Notes: generated from the sequence alone by a model not told the origin. A DNA stretch of 64,000 nt from DATJLY01 sp035532935 (GCA_035532935.1 DATKQE010000077.1:1-64000); one strand, 5' to 3'; shown: positions 25,213 through 34,768, numbered from the stretch's first letter. Made by a program: numbers and translations.

Positions 25213-25552
25213 TGTGGAACTCCGGGGTTTGAAGGAAGGGGTCGGTGCGACGGTAACATTCTCGTCCGCGCGGTGGAAGCCTTGCGCGCCGGCGAGCGTA
25301 AGAGGCGTGGCGATCGGCAGGCCTTTGCAGAACAACCCCATTGCCTACCGCACGCCCCTCGTCCAAAAAGAGCAGGAGAAAGGGTCGTGGCGTCCGCTAT
25401 GGATACCGAATGGCGCCGTTGATGCCGGCGCAAGGGAAAAAATTCAGTCATCCGGGGACGATCAGGTAAAATCGTGCCCGTGCCCGGGGGCGCACCAACG
25501 GACCGACGGCGGCCCGCACGTATGAGAAAGAAAAGCCGCAAGGGGGGAATTG
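25213..25552. promoter_or_regulatory. Divergent promoter region without gene
   Basis: 340 bases between the ACMSD-like gene and the first MFS gene. Promoters for both are expected; I see no clear repeat, hairpin or copy of the operator-like sites here. Confidence 0.45.
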
Positions 25553-26914
25553 ATGAACAACGAGGCTTCGATCACCGAGCAAACGATTGCGGCGCGGATT
25601 GAACGGTTGCCGTTCTCGCGCTGGCATATCACGGTCACGGTCATCCTCGGCGTCGCGATCTTCTTCGACAGCTTCGACTCCCTTGCCATTGCCTATGTGC
25701 TGCCGGTGCTGATCCGCGAGTGGCACATCGCGGCGCAAGACATTGGCAAGCTCATCAGCATCGCCAATCTCGGCCAAGCCGTCGGCGCGCTGTTCTTCGG
25801 CTGGCTTGCCGAGCGCATCGGCCGCGTCCCGACGGCACGCATCACCATCGCACTGTACGCGCTCATGAGCCTCGCCTGTGCCTTTGCGCAGAATTACGAG
25901 CAGCTCTTCTGGTTCCGCTTCATCGAGGGTATCGGGCTCGGCGGCGAGATTCCCGTGGCCTCCGCGTATATCAGCGAGATGTTGCGCGCCGAACGCCGCG
26001 GCGGCTCGTTCATCGCCTATCAGATCATCTTTCCGCTCGGCTTCACGGCTTGCGCCGTCGCCGGCGCTGTCATCGTGCCGCGCTTCGGCTGGCAGTGGAT
26101 GTTCATCATCGGGGTCATCCCCGCGGTGATCGCGGTCTTTCTGCAGGGATTCTGCCCGGAGTCGCCGCGCTGGCTCGCCTCCAAGGGCCGCCTCAAGGAG
26201 GCCGACGCGGTGGTAAGCAAGATCGAGCGCATCGTCTCGCACAATGGCACCGTGGCGTTGCCGCCGGTGCCGGCGATCGTGCCGAAGCCGAAAGAGGCGC
26301 AGACCCGTTGGCGCGAGCTCTTCGAGGGACGCTATCTTTCGCGCACGCTCGTCGTCTGGGTGTTGTGGGCCTCGTGCTACATCATTTCCTACGGCTTGCA
26401 GACGTGGCTGCCGTCCCTCTATCGCGAGGTCTACAAGCTGCCGCTGCAGACCTCGCTCAATTACAGCACCGTCACCAATGTCTTCGGGCTCGTCGGTCCG
26501 CTCCTCGCCGCAACCGTCATCGACAAGGCCGGCCGGCGCAAATGGTTCATTCTGGCGTTCTTCCTCGCTGCCGGTTCGCTGGTCTTCCTGTGGCAGAACG
26601 GCGCCGCCAGCGCGGAGACAGTCCTCTATGCGTTCTCGTTCTGCTTCATCTGGATCTCGTCATTGAACCTGCTGCTGTTCCTCTACACCGCTGAGATCTA
26701 CCCGACCCGCATGCGTGCGCTGGGCGTCAGTTGGGCGAGCTTCTGGTTGCGCATCGCCGCGGCGGTCGGGCCGCTGGTGGTCGGATTCTCGCTGCCGCAC
26801 TACGGCGTCGCCGGCGTGTTCCTGGTCTTCGGCGTCATCGCGGTGCTGGGCGGCGCGGTGAGCTTCTTCATGACCGAGACGCGCCGCCGCGTGCTCGAGG
26901 AGGTATCTCCCTAG
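25553..26914 (+). CDS. MFS transporter (aromatic acid/sugar-proton symporter type)
   Basis: A 453-residue major facilitator carrier with 12 predicted helices. The helix 2-3 loop is GWLAERIGRVPTAR, and the central loop carries PESPRWLASKGRLKEADAV, typical of the metabolite:H+ symporter and sugar porter families. The ATG at 25553 has AGGGGGGAA upstream; a TTG one codon earlier is equally open. A strong intrinsic terminator follows. Adjacency to an ACMSD-type enzyme suggests import of an aromatic acid (inference). Confidence 0.92.
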   Translation: MNNEASITEQTIAARIERLPFSRWHITVTVILGVAIFFDSFDSLAIAYVLPVLIREWHIAAQDIGKLISIANLGQAVGALFFGWLAERIGRVPTARITIALYALMSLACAFAQNYEQLFWFRFIEGIGLGGEIPVASAYISEMLRAERRGGSFIAYQIIFPLGFTACAVAGAVIVPRFGWQWMFIIGVIPAVIAVFLQGFCPESPRWLASKGRLKEADAVVSKIERIVSHNGTVALPPVPAIVPKPKEAQTRWRELFEGRYLSRTLVVWVLWASCYIISYGLQTWLPSLYREVYKLPLQTSLNYSTVTNVFGLVGPLLAATVIDKAGRRKWFILAFFLAAGSLVFLWQNGAASAETVLYAFSFCFIWISSLNLLLFLYTAEIYPTRMRALGVSWASFWLRIAAAVGPLVVGFSLPHYGVAGVFLVFGVIAVLGGAVSFFMTETRRRVLEEVSP

Positions 26915-26982
26915 ACATCGCAGCGGTGCGAATTCTTGGGCTGCGACGGCATGATGCCGGCAACGTGCCCGAGGATGGCGCC

Positions 26983-27025
26983 ATCGCCGTCCCTGCCGAT
27001 GGCTCGGGGGCGGCGATTTTTTTTT
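26983..27025 (+). terminator. Intrinsic terminator after first MFS gene
   Basis: An 11-bp stem (ATCGCCGTCCC with GGGGCGGCGAT, one G-U pair) encloses a 13-base loop and runs straight into nine T residues. It is the clearest Rho-independent terminator in the window and separates the two MFS genes into different transcripts. Confidence 0.85.
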
Positions 27026-27129
27026 GGTGCATGGATCGGCGGCTAACCTACTATGGGACGCAGAAAATCGGCTGTTCATCCGGGACCTCCCGGATGCGGC
27101 TCATGAAGTCTGAACCGGGGAGAAACGCG

Positions 27130-28389
27130 GTGGGTGGATTTTTCGGCAATCGCTGGTGGGTGGTGTTCGCGTCGATCTGCGGGCTCCTCGTCGGTGCCGG
27201 CGCGATCAATGTCTTCGCGTTCGGCGTCTTCCTGAAGCCCGTGACCCAGGATCTTCATGTCGGGCGCGAATTCTTCTCGACGGGCCTCATTCTGACCTCG
27301 ATCCTCACCGCGCTTGGCACGTTGCCGCTCGGCACGTTACTCGACCGCTGGGGCGTGCGGCGGGTGCTGGTGGTGGGGCTCATCCTGTACTCGCTGGGGG
27401 TGGCGGCCTACGCGCTGATGACCGCCGCGCCGACGATGATGTATCTCGCCTTCGGCCTGGCGGGGATTTTCGGCTGCATCGGCTCGCCGGTTCCCTATGG
27501 TGTCGCCATTTCGCTGTGGTTCGACCGGCTGCGTGGCCTTGCCATCGGCGTCGCCATGGCAGGCGTCGGGCTCGGGGTCGCGATCGTGCCGCAGATTGCC
27601 GAGTTCTATATCCGCCATTTCGGCTGGCGCACCGCCTATCTCATGCTTGCGCTTACCGTGTTCGTGATCGCATGGCTGCCGGTGGCGCTGTTCGTGCGCG
27701 AGCCAAGCGCCAAGGACGCGGCGCGGCAAAGCGACATTTCGATCCAAGGCGAGCTTCCCGGCATGGCCGCCCGAGAGGCATTTCTCGGCTCGTGGCGGTT
27801 CTGGGCGCTCACGATTGCGTTCTTCGTCGCGATCATGGCGATCAACGGCACCCTCACCCACATCGTGGCGTTCCTGACCGACCGCGGCATACCGCTATCC
27901 GTGGCGACGGGCACGCTGTCCGCCGCGGGTCTGGCCTTGATCGCGGGGCGCATCATATCCGGCTGGTGCATCGACCGGTTGTTCGCCCCCTATGTCGCGA
28001 TCGGCTTTTTCATCATCCCGATGGTCGGGATCGCGCTCCTGGCGAGCGGCGCCGGAGGGATGGTGCCGCTGGCGGGCGCCATCCTTTGCGGCCTCGGCGT
28101 CGGCGCCGAGGTGGACATCATGGCCTTCATGGTGAGCCGCTATTTCGGGCTCAAAGCCTACGGCACGATCTACGCCGTCATGTTCGCGGTATTCTCGTTC
28201 GCGCAGGGCTTCGGCGCGTCGATCGCCGGCTGGTCCTACGACCACTATCACTCCTACCACCCGGCCTTCATGATCTTCGAGGGCTTCCTGGTCGTGACCT
28301 GCATTCTGATCGCGCCGCTCGGGCCCTATCCCTATCCCAAGCGCCCGGCGGAGCCGGCCGCAGCCCTGCGGACGCGCGGCGCCGCCTGA
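27130..28389 (+). CDS. MFS transporter (oxalate/formate or monocarboxylate-type)
   Basis: A 419-residue carrier with 12 predicted helices, resembling the MCT/OFA subfamily: WWVVFASICGLLVGAGAINVFAFGVF in helix 1, LDRWGVRRVL in the helix 2-3 loop and YFGLKAYGTIYAVMFAVFSFAQGFG in helices 10-11. The GTG at 27130 is preferred because GGGGAG lies seven bases upstream; an ATG at 27103 is an alternative. It faces the convergent DUF169 gene across a 42-base gap. Confidence 0.88.
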   Translation: MGGFFGNRWWVVFASICGLLVGAGAINVFAFGVFLKPVTQDLHVGREFFSTGLILTSILTALGTLPLGTLLDRWGVRRVLVVGLILYSLGVAAYALMTAAPTMMYLAFGLAGIFGCIGSPVPYGVAISLWFDRLRGLAIGVAMAGVGLGVAIVPQIAEFYIRHFGWRTAYLMLALTVFVIAWLPVALFVREPSAKDAARQSDISIQGELPGMAAREAFLGSWRFWALTIAFFVAIMAINGTLTHIVAFLTDRGIPLSVATGTLSAAGLALIAGRIISGWCIDRLFAPYVAIGFFIIPMVGIALLASGAGGMVPLAGAILCGLGVGAEVDIMAFMVSRYFGLKAYGTIYAVMFAVFSFAQGFGASIAGWSYDHYHSYHPAFMIFEGFLVVTCILIAPLGPYPYPKRPAEPAAALRTRGAA

Positions 28390-28431
28390 ACCGCCGCGCC
28401 GCGCCTATGGTTTGAGGTGCCGCGAAAGCGG

Positions 28432-29205
28432 CTATGCCTTCCGGTCGGGATAGCTCGCCGCCATGCCGGCGCGGACGTCCTGCTGGATGCCGTATTGCGG
28501 GAACGGGTAGCGGAATCCGTTCTTCGCCAACGCCTCCATGCCCGTGATCGCCTGCGCGAGCGGGTCCGGCGGCAGCGCCATCAGCATCTCGTCGTCGAGC
28601 ACGCCGCCATAGCGGCGCTCGGCGAAGCATGGGATCGACAGGCTGGGCTCGCGGGTCTTGAGCGCCCGGCCCCAGGAGTCCGCGCACGCGGATTCGCCGA
28701 CCACGCTCCAATCGAACCGCTTGTAGCCCGACCACTGCAGGCCGTTGATGAAATAGATCATCGCGCCGGGCGTGGCATAGAACATCACGATATCGGGCGG
28801 GTCGAGCCGGCCGGTCGCGAGCGGCGCGACCGCCAGAGCCTCGTACTGGCCGTCGGCAACGCAGTGCATCGCCGCCTGGTGCGCGCCGGCGTCCTCGTGT
28901 GTCTTGAACCAGACGCCGACCATATGCTGGCCGGACCGCCATTTCGCGTCCTTGGCTCCGCCCAAGCCAACCACCGCGCGGCATTGTGCGCCGACCAGAT
29001 TCTCGGCGGTGATGCCGACGGTCCAGCTCAGCCGCGCGGCCTGTGCCACGACCTGGTCCAGCGTGTGAACCGCCTGCGGTCGGCGAATGTGCGGGATCGA
29101 TTCCATCTCTTCGCGACGCTCGAACAGCTTCATGCCGAACGGCGCGTTCCGCAGCCGCAGGAGGCGATCGAGATCGGCCGCGAGCTTTGCCCAGCCCGTG
29201 GTCAT
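28432..29205 (-). CDS. DUF169-domain protein
   Basis: A 257-residue protein that fits the DUF169 family: a core around PPDIVMFYATPGAMIYFINGLQWSGYK, then CFAERRYGG and a Phe/Pro-rich end. The biochemical function of this family is not established. It lies 23 bases after the metallo-beta-lactamase-fold gene and is probably co-transcribed with it, divergently from the selenoprotein gene. Confidence 0.78.
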   Translation of the reverse strand: MTTGWAKLAADLDRLLRLRNAPFGMKLFERREEMESIPHIRRPQAVHTLDQVVAQAARLSWTVGITAENLVGAQCRAVVGLGGAKDAKWRSGQHMVGVWFKTHEDAGAHQAAMHCVADGQYEALAVAPLATGRLDPPDIVMFYATPGAMIYFINGLQWSGYKRFDWSVVGESACADSWGRALKTREPSLSIPCFAERRYGGVLDDEMLMALPPDPLAQAITGMEALAKNGFRYPFPQYGIQQDVRAGMAASYPDRKA

Positions 29206-29228
29206 GTTGGCATTTCCATGGTGATCAT

Positions 29229-30239
29229 CTATACGCCGAACGTGAAGCGGCTACCGACATTGGAGGCCACGATGCGCTCGGGCATGCGCCGGCGCATCGC
29301 GTCGATGAAATTGGCGCCGGTGCAATGCATCGGCACCACCACATCGGGCGCCAGGGCCTCGAGCTCGTCGACCGTATGCGTGATGTAATCCGGCGCCGCC
29401 ATCCCCAAATGGAACCCGCCGATCACGGCATGCAGCTTGTCGACGTTGGCGACCTTCATCGCGGTCCGCACTGTGTTGACGATTCCGGTGTGGCCGCAGG
29501 ACGAAATCACCACCAGGCCGCGTCCTTTGACGACGTAGCACGTGCCGTGCTCGTCGGTATGCTCGTCCAGCACAAGCTGGCCGCGCCGTTCGGCATCGGT
29601 GAAGTGATCGTCGTTCCTGACCTTCGTGCCGCCGGTGATGGCCTCGAACGACGTGCGCTCGATCTGGCCGGTGGTGAACGGACCGGCCAGCGCCTGCGGC
29701 GTCCCGCAGCAGACGGGCATGACGTTCTGCGCCGTCAGGGCAATGCGGTCGAGCGCGCCCCATGAGACGGGCGGCTGGTTCGAGCGCGGCGTCAGCCATT
29801 TTTCGCGGAAGATCGTTTCCCCGCCGATATAGAGCGCGAGGTCGGATCGCATGGCGGCCCGGTGCTGGTTCACGAATCCGACCATTCCGCCGTAATGGTC
29901 GCGGTGACCGTGGCTCAGAATCAACCCGTCGATCTTCGCGGCCTCGATGTCGAGCAGGTCGAAATTGCGGTTGAGGATCTCCGGCGTGAAGCCGAAATCG
30001 AGGAGATATTGGGCCTTGGCGCTCTCGCGCTCGGATTCAAGGTGGAGCGACAGACCCCATTCGCCGGCGAGCGTGGTCATCTGGCGGCCGGGAATCTCGC
30101 CGACATGCTCGATCGCGACGACCGGGTGCGTCGCTTTCGGGAGGAATCGCTCGTAATGGGAATCGACGACCACGCGGACCGAGAGCCGATCCACCATCGG
30201 CGGGGTAAAGGGCATTCGGGCAGTCGGATTCGTGCTCAT
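29229..30239 (-). CDS. Metallo-beta-lactamase-fold hydrolase
   Basis: A 336-residue MBL-fold protein with the canonical metal motif HGHRDH at residues 110-115, and later ISSCGHTG and PMHCTG histidine positions. Overall it resembles the branch that includes the methanogen dihydropteroate synthase-like MBL proteins (COG1237). The ATG at 30239 is chosen over a TTG six codons upstream. It is the first gene of a two-gene unit with the DUF169 gene and is divergent from the selenoprotein across 182 bases. Confidence 0.88.
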   Translation of the reverse strand: MSTNPTARMPFTPPMVDRLSVRVVVDSHYERFLPKATHPVVAIEHVGEIPGRQMTTLAGEWGLSLHLESERESAKAQYLLDFGFTPEILNRNFDLLDIEAAKIDGLILSHGHRDHYGGMVGFVNQHRAAMRSDLALYIGGETIFREKWLTPRSNQPPVSWGALDRIALTAQNVMPVCCGTPQALAGPFTTGQIERTSFEAITGGTKVRNDDHFTDAERRGQLVLDEHTDEHGTCYVVKGRGLVVISSCGHTGIVNTVRTAMKVANVDKLHAVIGGFHLGMAAPDYITHTVDELEALAPDVVVPMHCTGANFIDAMRRRMPERIVASNVGSRFTFGV

Positions 30240-30421
30240 CTGGGCCTGGCTTGACAAGGGGTTCCTTCGGAGGATGGCTCAATTCGGCCGGCACGACAAG
30301 GCGGTCGGCGCGGCGCGGCACCCGTCGAGCGGTTGACGCCATCACAGAATGCTTGCCGGCGGCCCTCGTTCGCCCCGACAATGGCGATTGCACGACCGGC
30401 ACGATCCGGCGGGAGGACGCG

Positions 30422-31645
30422 ATGTATCTCAGCGACATGCCCGAGCCTTGGCGCAGCAGGCTCGTCAACCAGCCGATGCCGGAATTTGACGGCACGCCTT
30501 GTGCCGGCGGCCCGCCGCTCGAGGATCGCCGGATATCGCTGATCACCACCGCGGGCCTGCACCTTCATGGCGATCGGCCGTTTATTCCCGGCCGGGCGGA
30601 CTGGCGCGTTATTCCGGACGATGCCGATCTGGCCGAACTGGTCACCAGCCACCTTGCGACGAATTTCGATCGCATCGGCATGATGAGCGACATCAATACG
30701 GTGTTCCCGATCGACCGGCTGCGCGAGCTTGTCGCCGCCGGAACGGTCGGTGCGACGGCGGCGCGTCATTTCGGCTTCATGGGCTCGACGCCGCCCACGG
30801 CCTATGCGGATTCGATCAAGGCGCTGGCCGACGACATGAAGCACGACGGCGTCGGCGGCGTGGTGCTCGCCGGCGTCTGACCCATGTGCACGCGCGCCGT
30901 GTGCGGGCTGGCACATTATCTGGAACGAGAAGGCATCCCGACCACCCTGATCGGTGCGATCCGGGATCATGTGGCGCTGCTGCGGCCGCCGCGCGCGCTG
31001 GTCGTGCCCTTCGAGCTCGGCCGCCCGTTTGGCGCACCTGACGCGCCGGAGTTCCAGCGTCGCGTGCTGCGCGACGTGCTGGCGCTACTGGAGCGGACGG
31101 ATGGTCCGATTCTCGTGGACTTTCCCGACGGCCCGCCCGCGCCGCAAGCAGGCCTCGAGTGCTGGACCCCGCCGCCGGATCTGGCGTGCCCGGAGCGAGC
31201 GCCGCGCGATCCGGTCGAACTGACAGCGGCGGTACGATCCGAGATTGCGCGGCTGCGACCGTTGCGCGATCGCTGGGTCCGCGACCATGGCAGCCGGCGG
31301 TTCGATCGGCTCACTGGGCTCGATCTGGATCGGATCGTCGCACTGATCGTCGCATACACGCGGGATCAGTCGATCGCGAACCCCCTGCCGCAATACGGAC
31401 TCGACCGGACGGTCAAGTTCGCCACCGACGACCTCAAGCATTTCTATTACCAGGCCGCGCTGTCGCGGCCCGGCCGGATCACCGATATCGAACTGGACGA
31501 CTGGTTCTTCGGCAGCACTCTGTCCGGGGAGATGCTGTTGCGGCTCCGCGCGGCGCTGCTGGCTTCGGACGATCCGAACCTCCAGCGGTTCGGCGAGACG
31601 TCGTTTGTGCCGTCGCACCAAGCGCACCGCCAGCCAAGCCAATAG
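30422..31645 (+). CDS. Predicted selenoprotein, glycine/sarcosine/betaine reductase B (GrdB)-like
   Basis: Two open stretches in one frame (to 30877 and from 30881) are joined through TGA at 30878-30880. Read as selenocysteine, the product is 407 residues with Sec at position 153 in GVVLAGV-U-PMCTRAVCG, a UxxC motif like the redox site of GrdB (U-GTC-T). Both halves belong to one protein: N-terminal RRISLITTAGLHLHGDRPF and VFPIDRLRELV, C-terminal HYLEREGIPTTLIG and PFELGRPFGAP, as in the aerobic GrdB-like family. A SECIS-like hairpin follows the TGA at once. GGGAGG precedes the ATG. Clostridial GrdB cleaves C-N bonds reductively; the role of this branch is unknown. Sel genes are not in the window. 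Confidence 0.85.
30878..30916 (+). promoter_or_regulatory. Selenocysteine codon with bacterial SECIS-like hairpin
   Basis: The TGA at 30878-30880 is followed by ATGTGC (30884-30889), which pairs with GCACAT (30911-30916). Inside, CGCGC (30891-30895) pairs with GTGCG (30901-30905) with one G-U pair, leaving a five-base apical loop GCCGU at 30896-30900. The loop starts 16 bases after the TGA and begins with G, both within the published constraints for bacterial SECIS elements recognised by SelB. Confidence 0.72.
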
Positions 31646-31778
31646 GACCGGGCACGGCGCCCCTCGCCGCAGACCGGAACGCGGAAACTCGTCCGGCTCT
31701 CGCCTCATGCCCTGACCCGGCTCGCCGTGAATGCGCCGGGATCACGGGGAATGATGGGGCCAAACCGGTTCCGTCGGC

Positions 31779-31792
31779 TTGATGCACGTCAA
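31779..31792 (+). promoter_or_regulatory. FNR/FixK-like box
   Basis: TTGAT-GCAC-GTCAA, one mismatch from TTGAT-N4-ATCAA. Its centre is 64.5 bases before the ATG of the small membrane protein gene, a distance that allows class II activation (box at -41.5). Confidence 0.5.
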
Positions 31793-31849
31793 TGTCTCCC
31801 GGTCGTGAGGTGATTAACTGCGTGCTTCTGCATCGCGACGGAGCGCGTC

Positions 31850-32050
31850 ATGAACCAGATCACGCGAAGGAATCGCTTGCTGCCGTGGTATATCGGGATC
31901 GCCGTGATCCTCGCGGCGGTGGCCTATGTCGGCTATCAGATGTTCGTTACGGCGTGTCCCGCATCGACGGTCGTCGAACTCATTGTCCTGTTGGTTATCC
32001 CGGTCGTTTATCTGACCCTCATGTATCTGACTCTCGTCAGTCAGGATTGA
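31850..32050 (+). CDS. Small two-helix membrane protein
   Basis: A 66-residue protein with a basic N terminus (MNQITRRNRLL) and two hydrophobic helices: PWYIGIAVILAAVAYVGYQMF and VVELIVLLVIPVVYLTLMYLTLV. A single Cys (TACPAS) lies between them. CGGAG stands eight bases before the ATG. No family is recognised. The FNR/FixK-like box upstream suggests expression at low oxygen. It is not in an evident operon; the next gene starts 94 bases later. Confidence 0.75.
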   Translation: MNQITRRNRLLPWYIGIAVILAAVAYVGYQMFVTACPASTVVELIVLLVIPVVYLTLMYLTLVSQD

Positions 32051-32144
32051 AGGTGATGGCAATTCCTCACGAATTCGATCGAAGGTGTCGGCTCCAATCT
32101 GCTCGACCGGTTGACCTGCGAGCTGTCCAGCCAAGGGAGAGGCG

Positions 32145-33125
32145 ATGGAGACCGTTTCACTGACCGTGGCGCTCGAGCGTTATGAGCGCCACCTGCCGCT
32201 CATCGATGGCCGGGTAGCCCCGCCGAAGGGCTTCCGGCTGGACTTGCTCGAGGTGGGGCAGGAGGGCGAGCAGCGCCACGGCCGCCACCGGCACGAGCGC
32301 ATGCTGGGTGACGGCGCGTTCGATATCGCCGAGGTATCTTTGTCCTCATACCTGATGGCGAGGGATCGGGGCCTGCCCTTTACCGCCGTTCCCGTGTTTC
32401 CGCGCCGTCTGTTTAGCCAAATGCAGATGTTCGTGCGGGCGGATTCGCCGATCCGTGCGCCGCGGGAACTCGCCGGCAAGCGCGTGGCGCTGCAATCCTT
32501 TCAGACCACGCTCGCCGTGCTGGCGAAGGGCGACCTTGCCTTCGCCTATGGCGTGCCATGGCGCTCGATCACCTGGCATGTGCGCGACCATGAGACGGTG
32601 GCCCTGCCAAGCGGTATGGATGCGAAAATCGTGCGCGTTCCGCGCACGACCGACCTTCCATCATTGCTGGCCGAGGGCGAAGTCGATGCGCTCTTCTATT
32701 CCCGTTACCCGCAATCGCCGAACGCGCCGCCCGGCCGCATCCGCCGTCTGTTCCCCGACCCAGCCGGCGAGGCACTCGGCTATTTTCGCAGGTATGGCTG
32801 GTTTCCCGTGATGCACGTCCTCGCGCTGAAGCAGGGTGTCGCCGATGCGAATCCAACCCTGCCGGCGGCGCTCGTCTCGTGGCACGACGCGGCCCTCGAA
32901 GTGTGCCGGATGGCCTATGAGGATCCGGCGTGGCTCTTCCTGCCGTTCGGTCGTCTGGCTTACGAGACGACACTCGCCGAGTTTGGGGCCGATCCGTGGC
33001 CCAGCGGATTGCGCGCCAATCGCCCCTATCTCGCGCGATTCATCGAATATTCCCGCGATCAGCAACTCATTGCGCGCTCGTTCGCGCCGGAGGAGCTGTT
33101 TCACGAATCCGTGCTGGACACGTGA
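32145..33125 (+). CDS. 4,5-dihydroxyphthalate decarboxylase-like protein
   Basis: A 326-residue protein with a periplasmic-binding-protein-like fold but no signal peptide, as in 4,5-dihydroxyphthalate decarboxylase (Pht5-type). Visible blocks are GAFDIAEVSLSSYLMARDRG, PFTAVPVFPRRLFSQMQMFV, SPIRAPRELAGKRVALQSFQ and WFPVMHVLALK, all family features. It may decarboxylate an aromatic o-diol acid made by a Rieske enzyme such as that at 14606 (inference). GGAGAG precedes the ATG. It is followed by the HpaB-type gene. Confidence 0.85.
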   Translation: METVSLTVALERYERHLPLIDGRVAPPKGFRLDLLEVGQEGEQRHGRHRHERMLGDGAFDIAEVSLSSYLMARDRGLPFTAVPVFPRRLFSQMQMFVRADSPIRAPRELAGKRVALQSFQTTLAVLAKGDLAFAYGVPWRSITWHVRDHETVALPSGMDAKIVRVPRTTDLPSLLAEGEVDALFYSRYPQSPNAPPGRIRRLFPDPAGEALGYFRRYGWFPVMHVLALKQGVADANPTLPAALVSWHDAALEVCRMAYEDPAWLFLPFGRLAYETTLAEFGADPWPSGLRANRPYLARFIEYSRDQQLIARSFAPEELFHESVLDT

Positions 33126-33285
33126 CACGGTTCGGATATCCGCGCCGGTCGGCGGCGTATTGTTGTAAGCGCCCGTCGAACGCCGGCGATCATCCGTCGC
33201 GTCGTCTGTACAATGGCATGGGCACCGGACATAATTCCGGCGCGCCGATGCGCGCAGGCGACGGAAAGGGTGGTGGGGACGACGC

Positions 33286-34758
33286 ATGTTGATGACGGGC
33301 GAGGACTATCTCAAGAGCATCCGCGACGGCCGACGCGTCTATATCGGCAGCGAGTCCGTCGAGGACGTGACCACTCACCCGGCATTTCGCAACGCCGCGC
33401 GTTCGATTGCCATGATCTACGACCGCAAGCGCGCGCCCGAAAATCGCGACGTGATGACCTTCGAGGAGGATGGCGAGAGCTTCTCGACCTATTTTCTGCT
33501 CCCGCGGACGCGCGAGGATCTGCAGCGGCGGCTCGAGACCCACCGGCGCATCGCCGCCTGGACACATGGCTTGATCGGACGCTCGCCCGACAATTTCCCG
33601 AGCTATGTGAGCGGCCTCGTCATGGACCCGGCGATGTTCGACCGCATCCGTCCGGGATTCGGCGACAACATCCGGAACTACTACCGGCACATGCGGCGGA
33701 ATGACATCTTCGCCTCGCATACCGTCACCAATCCTCAGGGCTGGCGGCCGGCGACCCCGGCCGAGGGCCCGGCGCGCACGCCGCCGACCCTGCGCGTCGT
33801 CGCCGAAGACGACAAGGGCGTCACCATCAACGGCCTCAAGATGCTCGGCACCGCGTCGGTGTTCTGCCATGAGACCTGGTGCGGAAACCTGCAGCCGGTG
33901 GCGCCCGGGCAGATCAAGGAGGCGATCACCTGCGTCGTGCCGCTCAATGCGCCCGGAGTGAGCATCTGGTCGCGCAAGCCTTATGAGCGCCATGCCGTGA
34001 GCGAGTTCGACAACCCGCTCGCCGCGCGCTTCGACGAGACCGACAGCGCGGTGTTGTTCGAGAACGTCAAGGTGCCGTGGGAGCGCGTGTTCTGCCACGA
34101 CGACGTGGAGATGACGCGCGCGATCTACTTCCGCACGCCGGGCCACGCGATGGCGAATCACCAGGCCAATGTGCGGTTCCTCGAGAAGCTGAAGCTCATC
34201 GTCGGCATCGCCGGCAAGCTTGCCGCGATGAACAATGTCGCCCACATCCCGGCGGTGCAGTTCACGCTCGGCGAGCTGGCCGCCATGGAGGCGACGCTCG
34301 AAGGACTGATCATGGGGCAGATCGCCGGTGCGGAGGCGCAGGTGCCCGGCTATCTCACCGTCAATCGCCGCTATGTCTATGCCGCGCTGCATTGGTGCAG
34401 CAATCACTACGCGAAGATCTGCGACACGGTGCGCGAGCTCATGGGCGGCGGCGTGTTTCAGATGCCGGCCGATTCATCGGTGCTGCTGGCCCCGAAAATG
34501 CAGGAGACTTTTGAGACCTACTGGTCCGTGCCGGGCCAGAAGGCGAAGGACCGCATGAAGCTCATGAAGCTGGCGTGGGACCTGCTCGGCTCGGAGTTCG
34601 CCGGGCGGCACATGCAGTACGAGAAATTTTATGCCGGGCCGGGCTTCGTGATGAACGGTTACAGCCATCTGACCGCGCCGTGGCCGGACTGGACCGGTTC
34701 AGTCGACGCCCTGATGGCAAGCTACGACGTGCCGGGCGGCGGCGACGGCACGAACTGA
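33286..34758 (+). CDS. 4-hydroxyphenylacetate 3-monooxygenase family oxygenase (HpaB-type)
   Basis: A 490-residue flavin-dependent hydroxylase large component, the normal length for HpaB/pyoluteorin-type enzymes. Features are MLMTGEDYLKSIRDGRRVYIGSE at the N terminus, the acyl-CoA-dehydrogenase-like core with GLKMLGTASVFCHE, VPWERVFCHDDVEM and VNRRYVYAALHW, and GGGVFQMPAD near the C terminus. It uses FADH2 from an HpaC reductase, which is not adjacent. It probably ortho-hydroxylates a phenolic compound. Ten bases separate it from the MmgE/PrpD gene. Confidence 0.93.
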   Translation: MLMTGEDYLKSIRDGRRVYIGSESVEDVTTHPAFRNAARSIAMIYDRKRAPENRDVMTFEEDGESFSTYFLLPRTREDLQRRLETHRRIAAWTHGLIGRSPDNFPSYVSGLVMDPAMFDRIRPGFGDNIRNYYRHMRRNDIFASHTVTNPQGWRPATPAEGPARTPPTLRVVAEDDKGVTINGLKMLGTASVFCHETWCGNLQPVAPGQIKEAITCVVPLNAPGVSIWSRKPYERHAVSEFDNPLAARFDETDSAVLFENVKVPWERVFCHDDVEMTRAIYFRTPGHAMANHQANVRFLEKLKLIVGIAGKLAAMNNVAHIPAVQFTLGELAAMEATLEGLIMGQIAGAEAQVPGYLTVNRRYVYAALHWCSNHYAKICDTVRELMGGGVFQMPADSSVLLAPKMQETFETYWSVPGQKAKDRMKLMKLAWDLLGSEFAGRHMQYEKFYAGPGFVMNGYSHLTAPWPDWTGSVDALMASYDVPGGGDGTN

Positions 34759-34768
34759 GGAGACAAAC

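Noticed and set aside
28419..28432. GCCGC-GAAA-GCGGC hairpin between convergent MFS and DUF169 genes
   Set aside because: Only five base pairs, overlaps the DUF169 stop codon and lacks a U-tract.
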